Positions 18,757 through 29,300 are shown, counted from the stretch's first letter. The stretch is DNA of 37,502 bases from Bacteroidaceae bacterium (GCA_017546505.1 JAFYWV010000100.1:1-37502); one strand, 5' to 3'. The notes: generated by a model from the letters alone, not told the origin. Numbers and translations are program-made.

Positions 18757-19923
18757 TTAAAACAATTCAAACAAGTGGAACATTAAAAAACCTATGTAGT
18801 TGCCGATAGCATAGCCCATAAGGCCATTGGTGATGCCTGTTACAATGACGTCTTTGTTTTTCATTGTTGCAGCAATCATAGGCACGCAAATGGGCGAATT
18901 GATGAGTGTGTCCGATGTTATTACGGCAGTATCGGCATCTATGCGGAATATTTTTGCAAAAAGAACAGTAAGGAACAGTGAACCAAAGATGATGATTGCT
19001 TGATATAGAAGTATATATAGGCTCTGTTCCCAGTTGATGCTGCTCAGGTCGGCCATTGTTGCCATCACAAGACAGAATATATAAATCAGGTACATACCGG
19101 CATCGTAGCTCTTGTCCCACGTGCGAACCTCTTTCCAGCTTGTGAGCAGCAACGACAGGGTGGTGATTGACAGAATGAGTGCTACCATAGATATTTTTCC
19201 GCCTCCGGCATACGTGCCGATACAGACAGAAATTCCCATAACAATGACGGATGACAACAGCACTTTTCCAAGCTGTATGATGCTCTTTTTCTTTCCGAAC
19301 TCCTTGTAGGGGTTCTCGTCGGTGTACTCCTCAATGTTCACATTCTGCTCCATACCTCCTTTTTTGCCCACGAATTTGCGTGCCAATTTCACGCCGCCAC
19401 CCATCAGGAACATCAGATAGAAGAACGACACTATGAGGTTGCAGGTTGATAGTATTACAAAATTCTCGGTGCTCAGGCCAAGCATCTGCTTTATGGCGGC
19501 AAGGTTTGCAGCACCGCCAAGATACTGTCCGGTGAGTGCAGCGCCCATCTTTTTGCCCTCTTCGCCAAGGTTGCCTTTGAATATCAGATAACCGATGAAC
19601 ACAAATGCTGCAACAGATAATACTCCTGCTGCCAAAGCACCCATTGACTTTCCTAATGAGAATTTCTTGAAATTACAGCCGAAAAGCAGCATTGGCAATG
19701 CCAATGGGATGAGAACCTCTGAAATGGATTCCATAAATTTGAACACCTTGTCGTGTGCCACCTGTTCTGTGGGCAGAATGCCAATGTTGGCAACGATTAC
19801 ACCTAACAGGTAAAGTGTCAGCACGGGGCCAATCTTGTTGAAAAATTTTATCTTGCGACAAATGAACAGAATGCCGGCCGGGGCTACAAGATAAAATATC
19901 AGTAGTAGAATGTTAATCAACAT
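18757..19923 (-). CDS. DUF819 family membrane protein, probable permease
   Basis: A 388-residue protein with about ten predicted membrane segments. 'GALTGQYLGGAANLAAIKQMLGLS' near residue 150 and the final 'VITSDTLINSPICVPMIAATM' are typical of the DUF819 family (PF05684), which is distantly related to bacterial symporters and exporters. I chose the ATG at 19923 (MLINILLLIFYL) because a -7 element (TACCTTTG, 19978-19985) overlaps the longer start at 19980. It sits between tdh and kbl, transcribed divergently from kbl, so a role with threonine or glycine is plausible but unproven. The substrate is not known for the family. Confidence 0.8.
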   Translation of the reverse strand: MLINILLLIFYLVAPAGILFICRKIKFFNKIGPVLTLYLLGVIVANIGILPTEQVAHDKVFKFMESISEVLIPLALPMLLFGCNFKKFSLGKSMGALAAGVLSVAAFVFIGYLIFKGNLGEEGKKMGAALTGQYLGGAANLAAIKQMLGLSTENFVILSTCNLIVSFFYLMFLMGGGVKLARKFVGKKGGMEQNVNIEEYTDENPYKEFGKKKSIIQLGKVLLSSVIVMGISVCIGTYAGGGKISMVALILSITTLSLLLTSWKEVRTWDKSYDAGMYLIYIFCLVMATMADLSSINWEQSLYILLYQAIIIFGSLFLTVLFAKIFRIDADTAVITSDTLINSPICVPMIAATMKNKDVIVTGITNGLMGYAIGNYIGFLMFHLFELF

Positions 19924-19977
19924 AATTTGTACTTTTTTGCTATTGTTCAGTGTTGAAATAGTCTTCCAAAACAGCTC

Positions 19978-19985
19978 CAAAGGTA
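19978..19985 (-). promoter_or_regulatory. -7 element of the DUF819 gene
   Basis: TACCTTTG on the minus strand, about 55 nt before the ATG at 19923. It overlaps the upstream in-frame ATG at 19980 and excludes it. No exact -33 TTTG is seen. Confidence 0.6.
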
Positions 19986-20080
19986 CAATTTTTTATTAAA
20001 AATATCATAAATTGGCAAATTTTAAATTGTTTTAAATAGCTTTTGTTGCGTTCACCGGGAAAATATTTTCTTGTTGCAGA

Positions 20081-20111
20081 TATGAAATTCAAATCAAAAA
20101 ATATACTTTTG
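20081..20111 (+). promoter_or_regulatory. Promoter of kbl
   Basis: TACTTTTG at 20104-20111 is a good -7 element, with TATG (three of four matches to TTTG) 19 nt upstream at 20081-20084. The ATG follows 43 nt later. Confidence 0.55.
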
Positions 20112-20154
20112 TAGGTAGTATTCACATTGGGATGTCAACTAAAAATATATAGAT

Positions 20155-21345
20155 ATGTACGGAAAATTCCAGCAACACCTTAAAGACGAGCTTGCTGCCA
20201 TTGATGCAGCCGGTCTTTACAAGAGAGAGCGTAACATTGCATCGCAGCAGTTTGCCGAGATAACACTCGAGGATGGTTCAAAGGCACTCAACTTCTGCGC
20301 GAACAACTATTTGGGACTGTCGAATAACCCGCGCCTGATGAAGGCTGCGCAGGAGGCTATGGAGGCACGTGGCTTTGGTATGTCGTCGGTGCGCTTCATC
20401 TGTGGAACACAGGATTATCACAAGACACTTGAAAAGGCCATTGCCGATTACTTCAAGACCGAGGATACAATCCTCTATGCAGCCTGTTTCGATGCCAACG
20501 GCGGTTTGTTCGAACCATTGTTCACAGCCGAAGATGCCATAATCTCCGACTCCTTGAACCACGCTTCAATCATTGACGGCGTGCGTCTTTGCAAGGCACA
20601 GCGCTATCGTTATGCAAATGCCGATATGGCCGACCTGGAGCGTTGTCTGCAAGAGGCACAGGCACAGCGTTATCGCATAATCGTTACCGACGGTGTCTTC
20701 TCAATGGACGGCAATGTTGCTCCAATGGATAAAATCTGCGACCTTGCCGAGAAGTACAATGCGCTTGTTATGGTCGACGAGTCACACTCTGCAGGAGTGG
20801 TTGGTGCTACCGGTCACGGTGTAGCCGAGCAGTTCGATTGCTATGGCCGCATCGATATCTTCACCGGAACATTGGGTAAGGCTTTCGGTGGCGCAGTGGG
20901 TGGTTTCACCACAGGCCGCAAAGAGATTATTGATATGCTGCGCCAGCGTTCACGTCCATACCTCTTCTCCAACTCATTGCCACCATCGGTTGTGGGTGCT
21001 TCAATAGAGGTGTTCAAGATGCTTGCCGAGAGTGACGAACTGCACACCAAGCTGCAGAACAACGTGAACTACTTCCGCGACAAAATGTTGGCAGCAGGTT
21101 TTGATATCAAGCCCACCCAGTCGGCTATCTGTGCCGTTATGCTCTACGATGCACCGTTGTCACAGGTATTCGCACAGAAGATGGCTCAAGAGGGTATCTT
21201 TGTTACAGGTTTCTACTATCCTGTTGTTCCAAAAGGCGAGGCACGCATCCGTGTGCAGCTCTCTGCCGCTCACGAGCAGGAGCACCTTGACAAGGCAATT
21301 GCGGCTTTCATAAAAGTAGGCAAGGAGCTTGGAGTGATAAAATAA
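20155..21345 (+). CDS. kbl: 2-amino-3-ketobutyrate CoA ligase (glycine C-acetyltransferase)
   Basis: A 396-residue PLP enzyme of the alpha-oxoamine synthase family; E. coli Kbl has 398. It cleaves 2-amino-3-ketobutyrate with CoA to glycine and acetyl-CoA. The PLP lysine is Lys242 in 'FTGTLGKAFGGAVGG'. 'VDESHSAG' supplies Asp208 and His211, and 'SLNHASIIDG' near residue 133 is conserved. 'NFCANNYLGLSNNP' at 46-59 matches the family start. Together with tdh it forms the threonine degradation pathway. It is divergent from the DUF819 gene with a 231-nt shared upstream region. A strong terminator follows at 21362. Confidence 0.95.
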   Translation: MYGKFQQHLKDELAAIDAAGLYKRERNIASQQFAEITLEDGSKALNFCANNYLGLSNNPRLMKAAQEAMEARGFGMSSVRFICGTQDYHKTLEKAIADYFKTEDTILYAACFDANGGLFEPLFTAEDAIISDSLNHASIIDGVRLCKAQRYRYANADMADLERCLQEAQAQRYRIIVTDGVFSMDGNVAPMDKICDLAEKYNALVMVDESHSAGVVGATGHGVAEQFDCYGRIDIFTGTLGKAFGGAVGGFTTGRKEIIDMLRQRSRPYLFSNSLPPSVVGASIEVFKMLAESDELHTKLQNNVNYFRDKMLAAGFDIKPTQSAICAVMLYDAPLSQVFAQKMAQEGIFVTGFYYPVVPKGEARIRVQLSAAHEQEHLDKAIAAFIKVGKELGVIK

Positions 21346-21361
21346 ATGATATTAGATACAG

Positions 21362-21404
21362 ATCGAATGAAAAAAGGCGCAATTTGCGCCTTTTTTCATT
21401 CGAT
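21362..21404. terminator. Bidirectional terminator overlapping the end of the esterase gene
   Basis: Arms of 21 nt (starting ATCGAATGAAAAAAGGCGCA) are exact complements around a single T. The stem has A- and T-tracts on both sides. It ends kbl and also includes the last two sense codons and the stop (21396-21398) of the minus-strand esterase. Confidence 0.9.
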
Positions 21405-23474
21405 GTATAACTCAAACGTGCTTGCCGGCAAGTCTGTCTCATTTACAAGATTTGCATCAGTGTAGGGCTTCCAGGCATAGCGTACGCGACGTGCATTGCT
21501 GTATCCCTCAATGATTATGCGGTTGCCGTTGAACTTGATGTTTTCGCTTGGCACAGCATTCATTGTTCCGACTGTGCCGCCAACTTCAAACCCACGCAGG
21601 GCATTTCCGTCACTTGTCCTAAGCTCTTTTGCATCATTGAACTCAATTATAATCTTGCCTTTTATCTCCTTTGCACTCACCGGGGCAGGGCCGTGTTGTG
21701 CTACATTTCCCATTCCGTATGTCTGGTTCAGGGCCAGGCGTGCCAGGCGTTCACCTACTGGGGCTTTCTCTTTGGGGTGTACGTCTGTAGGGTGTCCCTT
21801 GTCGCTCGACACCGCATAATCGCAGTTGGGTATTTCTGTAGCCATACGGCGCTGCGAGTCGCGGAAGTGTGGCCACGACGGGCGGTTGATACTCGACAAT
21901 TGGACAAAGTAGAATGGCATATCGGGGTTCTTCCACGTTCTGCGCCAGCTGTCAATGAGTGTGGGGAATATAACCTCGTGCAACTCCACATTGTGTGCGT
22001 TCGACTCACCCTGATACCATATTGCACCCTTTATGGGGTAGTGGGCTATGGGCATTATTCCTGTTTCATAGAGGTAGCAAGGCTCGTAAGGGTGGCGCTG
22101 CAAGTTGTTGGTGCTCTTGGCAATGTTCTTGCTTGCACGTCCGCGACACCAATCCTGTATCATATCATTGCTTCTCCAATTATATAATATGTCAACAAGA
22201 ACGGGGTGGAACTCCAGTGTCTTGCGGTCGATGAATGCCTCGGCCGGCGCACCGCCAACAGCATTGCATATCAGTCCGACGGGAACACCAAGCGAGTCGG
22301 CAAGCATCGCGCCAAAGTGATAGGCGACAGCCGAAAAGTCGTTCACGTTCTGTTTGTTCTGCAACTGCCAGCTTGTAGGCAAATAGTAGTCGTGGTTATT
22401 CAGTTTCACAAGGTCGAGCGAATCCCATTCAATATTGTTTGTGATAACACGTGGCTTCATATCATAAAGGCGTATATCCTTGCCCTCAACATTGGCAAGG
22501 CTCTGCTCTATGTGTGAGCTTTCCTTTACCATAAATGCCATATTCGATTGTCCCGAACAGAGCCATACCTCACCTACAACAATATTGCTGTATGTGATTT
22601 TCTCTTTACCGCATTCAACGGTCATAGTGTAGTTTTTTCCGTCGGCTTTCATTGGCGCAAATGATACTTGCCATTCGCCCCATTCGTTTGTACAGGCTTT
22701 TATTTTTTGTTTGCCGAGTTTTACCGTAACCTCGTCACCTGCATTTGCCGTACCTTTTACAACGAATGGCTTGTCGCGTTGTATCACCATATTGTCACTA
22801 TAAATTGCCGGAATTGACAAACCGCCAAAGTCATCGGTGATTGCTGAGTATACCTGTCTGGCAATGATGCCGGCTCCCTCTGCGTCGGGGTGCAGTGCAT
22901 CGGGCATCAGGTCGGGGCGGTTGTAGAGGTAACGGCTCAAGTCAATGACTTCGAACTTGCCATATTCGGCAATAGTCGGTATCAACTCCTGAATTTGGTG
23001 ATACCAGTCGCGTGTGCCGCTTTTGAAACGGCGGTGCCAATGGAATATAGGTGTCATACGGCAAACATAAACCTCTACTTCAGGATTTGCATTGCGCAAG
23101 GCTTCAATGATGTTTATGTAGTCGCCATAGAACTCATCGCGGTAGTTTGGCCAGTTGCGCGGGTCGGTGTCGTTAAGTCCCAAATGTATGATGGCAATGT
23201 CGGGTGCGAACTCAAGCGCGGCCTTGTACTCGGGCAGGTTGATGTAAGGGCGGTGTCCCTTGCTCAAGAGTGTTGCTCCTGAATGTCCGAAATTGCGTAC
23301 CTCGTAGCCTTCTCCAAGCAGTTGCTGCAACTGTGTCGGGTACGATGTTTTTGCCGGCTCTTTGTGTCCATAGCCGTATGTAACACTGTTACCGATGCAG
23401 GCAACCTTGATTTTTTCCTGTGCTGCAGCAAGCAATGGCAGTACAAGCAAAAGCATCAAGAGACTCTTTCTCAT
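21396..23474 (-). CDS. nanS: Two-domain sialate O-acetylesterase
   Basis: A 692-residue exported esterase. A signal peptide covers residues 1-18. Domain 1 (about 20-215) is an SGNH hydrolase: GNSVTYG (Ser30), GLND (Asn101), DALHP (Asp192, His195). Residues 220-300 form a beta-sandwich linker. Domain 2 (about 300-600) is a sialate O-acetylesterase (DUF303/SASA) fold with 'LCSGQSNM' (Ser310), 'WYQGESNA' (Glu490) and 'TDVHP' (Asp564, His566). The two-domain layout matches NanS/EstA-type esterases of Tannerella and Bacteroides, which strip O-acetyl groups so that sialidases can act. Both active sites look complete. It starts 62 nt after sstT and may be cotranscribed with it. Confidence 0.88.
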   Translation of the reverse strand: MRKSLLMLLLVLPLLAAAQEKIKVACIGNSVTYGYGHKEPAKTSYPTQLQQLLGEGYEVRNFGHSGATLLSKGHRPYINLPEYKAALEFAPDIAIIHLGLNDTDPRNWPNYRDEFYGDYINIIEALRNANPEVEVYVCRMTPIFHWHRRFKSGTRDWYHQIQELIPTIAEYGKFEVIDLSRYLYNRPDLMPDALHPDAEGAGIIARQVYSAITDDFGGLSIPAIYSDNMVIQRDKPFVVKGTANAGDEVTVKLGKQKIKACTNEWGEWQVSFAPMKADGKNYTMTVECGKEKITYSNIVVGEVWLCSGQSNMAFMVKESSHIEQSLANVEGKDIRLYDMKPRVITNNIEWDSLDLVKLNNHDYYLPTSWQLQNKQNVNDFSAVAYHFGAMLADSLGVPVGLICNAVGGAPAEAFIDRKTLEFHPVLVDILYNWRSNDMIQDWCRGRASKNIAKSTNNLQRHPYEPCYLYETGIMPIAHYPIKGAIWYQGESNAHNVELHEVIFPTLIDSWRRTWKNPDMPFYFVQLSSINRPSWPHFRDSQRRMATEIPNCDYAVSSDKGHPTDVHPKEKAPVGERLARLALNQTYGMGNVAQHGPAPVSAKEIKGKIIIEFNDAKELRTSDGNALRGFEVGGTVGTMNAVPSENIKFNGNRIIIEGYSNARRVRYAWKPYTDANLVNETDLPASTFELYIE

Positions 23475-23536
23475 AGTTATCCGTTTTTTTTATTGTTATT
23501 ATGCCGGTTATTATCGCTGTTCCTGTGTGATATGCA

Positions 23537-24784
23537 TCATTTTTTGCTGTTTTGTGGCTTGATACGTTCCTGCATATCGGCTGCAATGGTGAAAAAGGCA
23601 TCGCCACTTGAGTTCAGTGCTGTTTCAAAAGAGTCCTGTATCATACCGATGATGAAACCCACTGCAACAACCTGCATAGCAATGTCGTTGCTTATGCCGA
23701 ATAGTGAGCAGGCCATAGGTATGAGCAGAAGCGAGCCACCGGCCACACCCGAAGCTCCACAGGCTGCAAGTGTCGCAATAATACTGAGAAGCAAGGCACT
23801 TCCCAACGAAGGGACTATACCCATTGTGTGGCAAGTTGCCATTGTCATCACTGTGATGGTGATGGCGGCACCGTTCATATTGATGGTGCTACCCAGTGGT
23901 ATGCTTACGGAATAGAAATCCTCGTCAACGCCCATTCGTTTGCAAAGGTTCATATTTATCGGGATGTTGGCGGCTGATGAACGGGTGAAGAATGCGCTCA
24001 CAGCACTTTCTTTAAGGCATTGCCACAACAGCGGATAGGGATTGCGCTTGATAAGTACGGCAACTATGATAGGGTTGACGATCAGCGATACAGTCAACAT
24101 ACACCCCACAAGCAGCAACAAAAGCTTGCCATAGGTGGTGAAGACTTCCAGTCCGCTTTCCGAAACGGCTCCATATACAAGTCCCATAATTCCGAGAGGG
24201 GCACATTGGATAATCCATTTTACAACTAATGAAACAGATTCTGCAAAGTCGTGTATGGTGCGTATGGTGCTCTCGTTTGCAAGTTTTTTCAACGAAAGTC
24301 CTGTAATGGTAGCCCAAAAGAGAATGCTAAGGTAGTTGGCATTCATAATAGCCTTGACAGGGTTGCTCACCACTTCGTTGACAATGTTACGGAACACCCC
24401 GCCCAATGCTCCGGGAGTGGCATTGTCCGCGCCTGCAATATCTGATAATGTGATATTTATAGGGAATATCCTGCCGGCAAACACTGCTATTACCGCTGCA
24501 ATGAATGTAGACATCATATATAGGAAGATAATCTTGCGGAACTTGTTGCCTAACCCTTCTTGCGCCTTTGAAATGGATGACGTTACCAAAATGAATACCA
24601 ATACTGGTGCTACAGCCTTCAAAGCGCCTACGAACAGAGTGCCCAAGAAGGTGATGCCGCTTATTTTAGGGTATATCAATGCGAGTGTAGCTCCAATGAT
24701 GACACCTGTAAGAATACGTATCATCAGATTGCTCTTTTGCCATTTGCGTAATGCAGACAGAATGTAATTGTTCGTTTTTTTCAT
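23537..24784 (-). CDS. sstT: Serine/threonine:Na+ symporter SstT
   Basis: A 415-residue member of the dicarboxylate/amino acid:cation symporter family; E. coli SstT has 414. The conserved 'SAVSAFFTRSSAANIPI' (the serine-rich re-entrant loop) and 'PLGSTINMNGAAI' (substrate and Na+ site) are clear, with about eight membrane helices plus two hairpins. It would import serine and threonine, which fits tdh and kbl a few kilobases away. The promoter TTTG-19-TAAATTCG lies at 24804-24834. The esterase gene follows in the same direction. Confidence 0.92.
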   Translation of the reverse strand: MKKTNNYILSALRKWQKSNLMIRILTGVIIGATLALIYPKISGITFLGTLFVGALKAVAPVLVFILVTSSISKAQEGLGNKFRKIIFLYMMSTFIAAVIAVFAGRIFPINITLSDIAGADNATPGALGGVFRNIVNEVVSNPVKAIMNANYLSILFWATITGLSLKKLANESTIRTIHDFAESVSLVVKWIIQCAPLGIMGLVYGAVSESGLEVFTTYGKLLLLLVGCMLTVSLIVNPIIVAVLIKRNPYPLLWQCLKESAVSAFFTRSSAANIPINMNLCKRMGVDEDFYSVSIPLGSTINMNGAAITITVMTMATCHTMGIVPSLGSALLLSIIATLAACGASGVAGGSLLLIPMACSLFGISNDIAMQVVAVGFIIGMIQDSFETALNSSGDAFFTIAADMQERIKPQNSKK

Positions 24785-24803
24785 TATTGTTCAGGATTTT
24801 TTG

Positions 24804-24834
24804 CGAATTTACAATAATTTGCCGATGTGGCAAA
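24804..24834 (-). promoter_or_regulatory. Promoter of sstT
   Basis: On the minus strand TTTG (24834-24831) and TAAATTCG (24811-24804) are separated by exactly 19 nt. The -7 element differs from TAnnTTTG at one base. Confidence 0.6.
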
Positions 24835-24843
24835 TAGTGAGGT

Positions 24844-24897
24844 ATATAACGTTTTAAAAAGAGCAATGCGCGCATTGCTCTTTTTAAAACGTTATAT
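24844..24897. terminator. Perfect 54-nt palindrome acting as terminator
   Basis: The left half (starting ATATAACGTTTTAAAAAGAG) and right half are exact complements around GCGCGC, with no loop. It lies just past the stop of the hydrolase at 24920 and upstream of the sstT promoter. Confidence 0.85.
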
Positions 24898-24919
24898 CAA
24901 GCCTTTATCTTGTGCGTTG

Positions 24920-26244
24920 TCAGAACCCTTTGCTGAACAGCTCTACCATCCACAGGCTGCAGGTGGTAGTGTGGTCGGCCGGGATAGATGACTGTTCCAA
25001 GGTTACAATGTTGTTTCCAAAGGCTTCAAGGATTGCGAAACTGTTCTCTTGTGGAACAACCATATCCTGCGATGAATAGTGAAGTTTCATTGGATGGATG
25101 GGGGTCCAACCTTTGGTCAAGTCGTTCTTCTCTAGGCACTGATAGAGCGCTTTGCAGATTGGGGATTCCTTGTCCAATATCTCTGGGCTTAGAATATCAG
25201 TCAGGTATATCTCGTTGTCGGCAAGTGTCGAGTCGACAGTTGTTCTGACTTTATCCATAAACACTTTGTTGATAGCATCCGTGTTGTGCTGTTTGCCTGC
25301 AAGCATATTGTCAATCTCTGATTTAACGGTGAGGTAGTTCTGAGAGTAGGCCATCTCCTCGGTGAATCCGTCCATAATCTCGGGGTATGAGTCGAACATA
25401 TTCTTCATAACCAATGGGAAAACAACAGGGTATACGACTTTGCCGTCGGCAAGATACTTGTCAATGGTTGCTACAGGGTTATATGGGCCGGATGAACAGT
25501 TGGATGATGCGAAGTTCCATTTTGTAGCGAGCTCCGGGTGTGTGTCCAGATACTTGTGTATGGCAATGGCATTGCTTGCACCCTGTGAGGCACCTGCAAG
25601 ATAGAGTTTCCAACCGTCGGACATCCCGTGTCGGTTCCTGTCGTTGAAGAGGGCATATCCTGCTGTCAGTGCATCAATTGAGTTTATTGCGCATACGTCG
25701 TGGTTGAGGTATGGGTGTGGTAACTCCTTGGTTATGCCATAGCCAATATAGTCGGGCATTATGGTCAGAGTATTACCGGTGATGAACATTTCAAGTGGGT
25801 AAGTGTTGCTGGGCGCTTCGGCATCACTTGTGATGGTGTAGTGTTCCATCAGACAGATATTGTCGGGCTTGAGGTCATTCCAGACTCCATTGTCGAAGTA
25901 GCCCAACCAGAAAGCTATAGCCGAGAGAGTGATGGGATTGCCGTCAACGTCTGTACTGGGGTACAGGTATGCAGTCTTGCGAAATCCTAATTTAATGTCG
26001 GGGTTACCCAACTCCAGTGCAAGGGCATTTTCCCGTTGTGAGATGGCATTTGCCAAAGGTTCTTAAAGGCTGCATACTCGGCCGGGATATTATTGAGGAA
26101 AATGCTCATTGGAAGTTGTATCTCGCCCCTGTTTTCGTATGTTGGCGGTTGTTCATTGCCGGGTAAATCATTCTCGGGTGTGCACGCTGTTGTAATAGAT
26201 ACCATCAATAATATGATGGAAAGCATATAAATCTTCTTTTTCAT
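24920..26244 (-). pseudogene. Lipoprotein alpha/beta-hydrolase (secretory lipase-like), split by a frameshift
   Basis: Two overlapping minus-strand frames make one protein. Frame 1 (from ATG 26244) encodes a lipoprotein signal, 'LLMVSITTAC' with the lipid-accepting Cys, and about 65 more residues, but stops at 25987 after unrelated sequence. Frame 2 (open from 26056 down to 24920, no ATG near its start, only TTG) encodes the catalytic part: 'LYLAGASQGASNAIAIH' holds the nucleophile Ser, 'HYSSQDMVVP' and 'PADHTTTC' supply a likely Asp and His. Adding one base near 26057-26065 would join the frames ('EYAAFKN' then 'LANAISQRE'). The catalytic half is otherwise clean, so the break is recent, a sequencing error, or frameshifted translation; I see no canonical slippery heptamer. 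The substrate is unknown. Confidence 0.65.
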
Positions 26245-26266
26245 ATAGTTGAGATAATTGATGTGT

Positions 26267-26314
26267 AACAAACGACCGATGAACGCCAATGAGGGCATTC
26301 ACCGGTCGTTTGTT
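26267..26314 (-). terminator. Hairpin after the sialidase fusion gene
   Basis: AACAAACGACCG (26267-26278) pairs with CGGTCGTTTGTT (26303-26314), and the stem extends inward with GATGAACGCC against GGGCATTC (imperfect). It lies just past the stop codon at 26325. Confidence 0.75.
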
Positions 26315-26324
26315 GATGTGTTGT

Positions 26325-29300
26325 TTACTTGAACATTATTTTCTTGCCGTCAATGATGTATAAACCCTTTCTGGGGTCGGTAACGCGACGGCCCTGCAAA
26401 TCGTAAATAGCCTTAATCTTTCCGTTTTCACTTTCCACCTCCTCGATAGCAGTCGGGTTGGTCGACTTGATTGGGTAGAACGGTGCATCGTCTGTGAACT
26501 TGTATGTTCCGTTGCTTGCCCAGTCGAGTGAGAAACGTACAAAACGCATTGTGTAACCGCCGAACACGCCATTCTCCTCGTAATATACGCCAAGTGTTCC
26601 ATCGGGGAGCACAACTGCAGCGCTATATGCCGAGCCTGTTGGGCAGATGGTCTTTGGAGTGCCGAATGTCGCACCTTCGTCGGTTGAGAGTGCGATGCTC
26701 ACATTCTGGCGGCTGCCGCTGTTTGGCAATGTCTGGAAAGCTATATTCCAGGGGTTGCCCTCAACAGTAGAACACCATACCATATACTCGCCGTCGCAGG
26801 CGTTGCCCGAGATACCGCTGTTGAAGCGTGTCTGTGAAGGCAAATGCCAGGTCTCGCCATCGTTTGATGTGTAGTTGTAGTAGTTGTAGCCGCCTGCACG
26901 TACGCTGATGGCAAGGTCGCCATTGTTGCGCTCGAGTGTCTTTGGCTCGTCGGCACTGCTTGTGCCGCTTGTTCCGCTCACGTACCAGTTCTGTCCGCCG
27001 TCCTTGCTCATAAAGAAATAGAAGTGCTGGCTGTCATCGGCCTGGCGGTTTACGAAACTTGAAACAAGTGTTCCGTCGCGTTTCTGTAGCGCTGCACCCG
27101 AACCCGAGAAACCGCTCTTCCAAGTCTGTGTGTTGGGGTTAGAGCAGTTTGCACCAAAGAGGTCATCGGTGTGGTCAACCGGTGCTTCCCAGGTCAAGCC
27201 ACCATCGCGGCTGGTGATTGTCTTCCAACGTGGAGGCTCTGCCGCTGTTCCGGCAAAGAAACCGTGACCGTATGTTCCGGCACTTGTCATAATACCTACA
27301 ATCTCGCCGTTGTCGCGGTTGGTGACGATAGAGGCGTCGCCGTGGCCGTAGTTGCCACCGGTCTCAGCTGTTCCGGCAACTGTTACTGGGTCGCTCCAGC
27401 TCTTTCCATTATCCTCGGAATACTGTGCAACAAGGTAGCAGTGGCTTGGCAGGTCGCTGTTGTGCTGCTTGCGGTCATCGGTAAGTGTCACAAGACGCTT
27501 GCCGTCCTTTGTCACGGTGATGGCCGGTATGCGGTAGTAGAGTGAGCCCTTGTCCATTGGCATAAGCACAGCACCCTCGGACAGGAATATTGTCACACTG
27601 TGTGCGGGGTTGCCGTTCTCCTCTGCAACCTGCTTGCCATCTATCGTATATGCAGCAATGCTTGCATCGACAGTGTTGCCCTCTTTGGCACTCTCGGCAA
27701 TGTCGTATGTAATCCACAGATAGTGGTCGCCGGGGGCAAGGGTCTTGTTGCCGGTGATTGTAAATGTTCCGTCGGCAGCAAGCGTTACAGCCTCTCCGAA
27801 CTGCTCACCGTTCTCCTCGCGCCAAGTCATCTTCTTCTCCGGGTCAACGAACAACTCGCGTGAGTTGGTTGCAAAATATGCCTTGATGTTTGTGATGTCC
27901 TCCTTGTTTGTTCCGGCGAAAGAACCCTTTACGCCCTGGAATTCAACATCACCCTCAAGTCCGCTGATGCGTATTGTTGAGCGCACGATTGGCTGGTTTG
28001 TATTGCCGATACCTGTACTCACCTTGCCTTGTACCACTCTCGATGAATAGAACTCGGCAAGTGCGTTTGTTACGTCAACCTCGTCGAAACGCCATAGCGA
28101 TGCGCCGCCGGCCTCGGCACTCCAACGTACAATCACTGAGTTTGCCTCCTGTGCGTGCAACTCGACAGCGTTGTCCTTGATGGTGAAGAAATTGAATGCG
28201 CTCTGGATTGTGTAGATGTAGTTTGGCTCGCTCACGACGCCGAACGATGTCGAGCCACCTGTGCCCGCACCGGCTGTGCCGAAGTACTCACCCTTGTAGT
28301 TCTTGATAGCAAGTTTGCCGTTCTTTTCCCAGAAGCTCCAAATGCGGTCGGCGCTGAATGCCTTGTCGGCAAAGCGCAGCTTCTCCATTTCGTTGTCATA
28401 GTAGATAACCTTGTCGGCGCAGTATGCTTTTGTCGATGCACTGGCAATGTAGTACCAGTGTACATCACCCTCGGTGCTGATGGATGGTGCCTCAATCTTG
28501 TCCTCCTTTATTTTTACAGTGAAGTCGGTCAATACAACACCGTTTCCGTTGCCACCGGCAAGTGTGAATGATACGCTGCTTGCCTTCTGTGCCTTTGCGC
28601 TGATGGTCTGTGCGGTGGTTGATGTGGTGTATGCTTTGCCATTGTCCATTGTAAGGGCAAGGCCGGTGTTGTGTCCGTTGTTGGCAAATGTAAAGATGTA
28701 CTCTGTTATTACATATCCTGCAGGTGGGGTGATGGCATAGGTGGCACTGCCTGCCGTACCTGTCATCAGCTGTACGTTGTTGCCACTCCAGTTCATATTG
28801 TTGATTGTGCCGCAGCCGAACTGCAACTGTGGAGCAGCATTGCTCTTCCATACGCTGTTCCAGTTCTGGTTGACCGATGTGCCACGGTAAAGATTACCGT
28901 TGCTCTTGTCTACCGTGTATGTGAGTGCTGAAGGAAGCTCCTCCAGCTCGGCAGCTTCGGCAATTGAAAGCTGGCAACCGGTGTCACCACGGTCATTGCC
29001 CAATGGTGAACTGCCGCTCCAGTTGTAGAGCTTGTAGCTCTGTCCGCTGCCGGTCTGGTTCAACTGCACCTCGCCCGATGATATTATGTAGTATGTTGGT
29101 GTACTCGCATAGCTTATGGTCCAACCGTTTGCAGGCTTTGACTTTGTTGTTGTAATCTGTGTGTTGAATGTTGCAACAGGGCTCAGGTATGAACCATACT
29201 GGCGGTTGACGATGTCGAAGGTGTTGTCGCCACGGTCTACGAACTTCCACATTGAGACAGCCGATGTACCGGTGTTGTCCTTGCCGACAACGCCTGTAGC

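Noticed and set aside
19924-19980. A longer start for the DUF819 protein
   Set aside because: The upstream ATG at 19980 overlaps the -7 promoter element at 19978-19985, so it would not be in the transcript.
26040-26070. Programmed -1 frameshifting in the lipoprotein hydrolase
   Set aside because: No X-XXY-YYZ slippery heptamer lies in the right phase, and there is no clear stimulatory hairpin. A mutation or sequence error is simpler.
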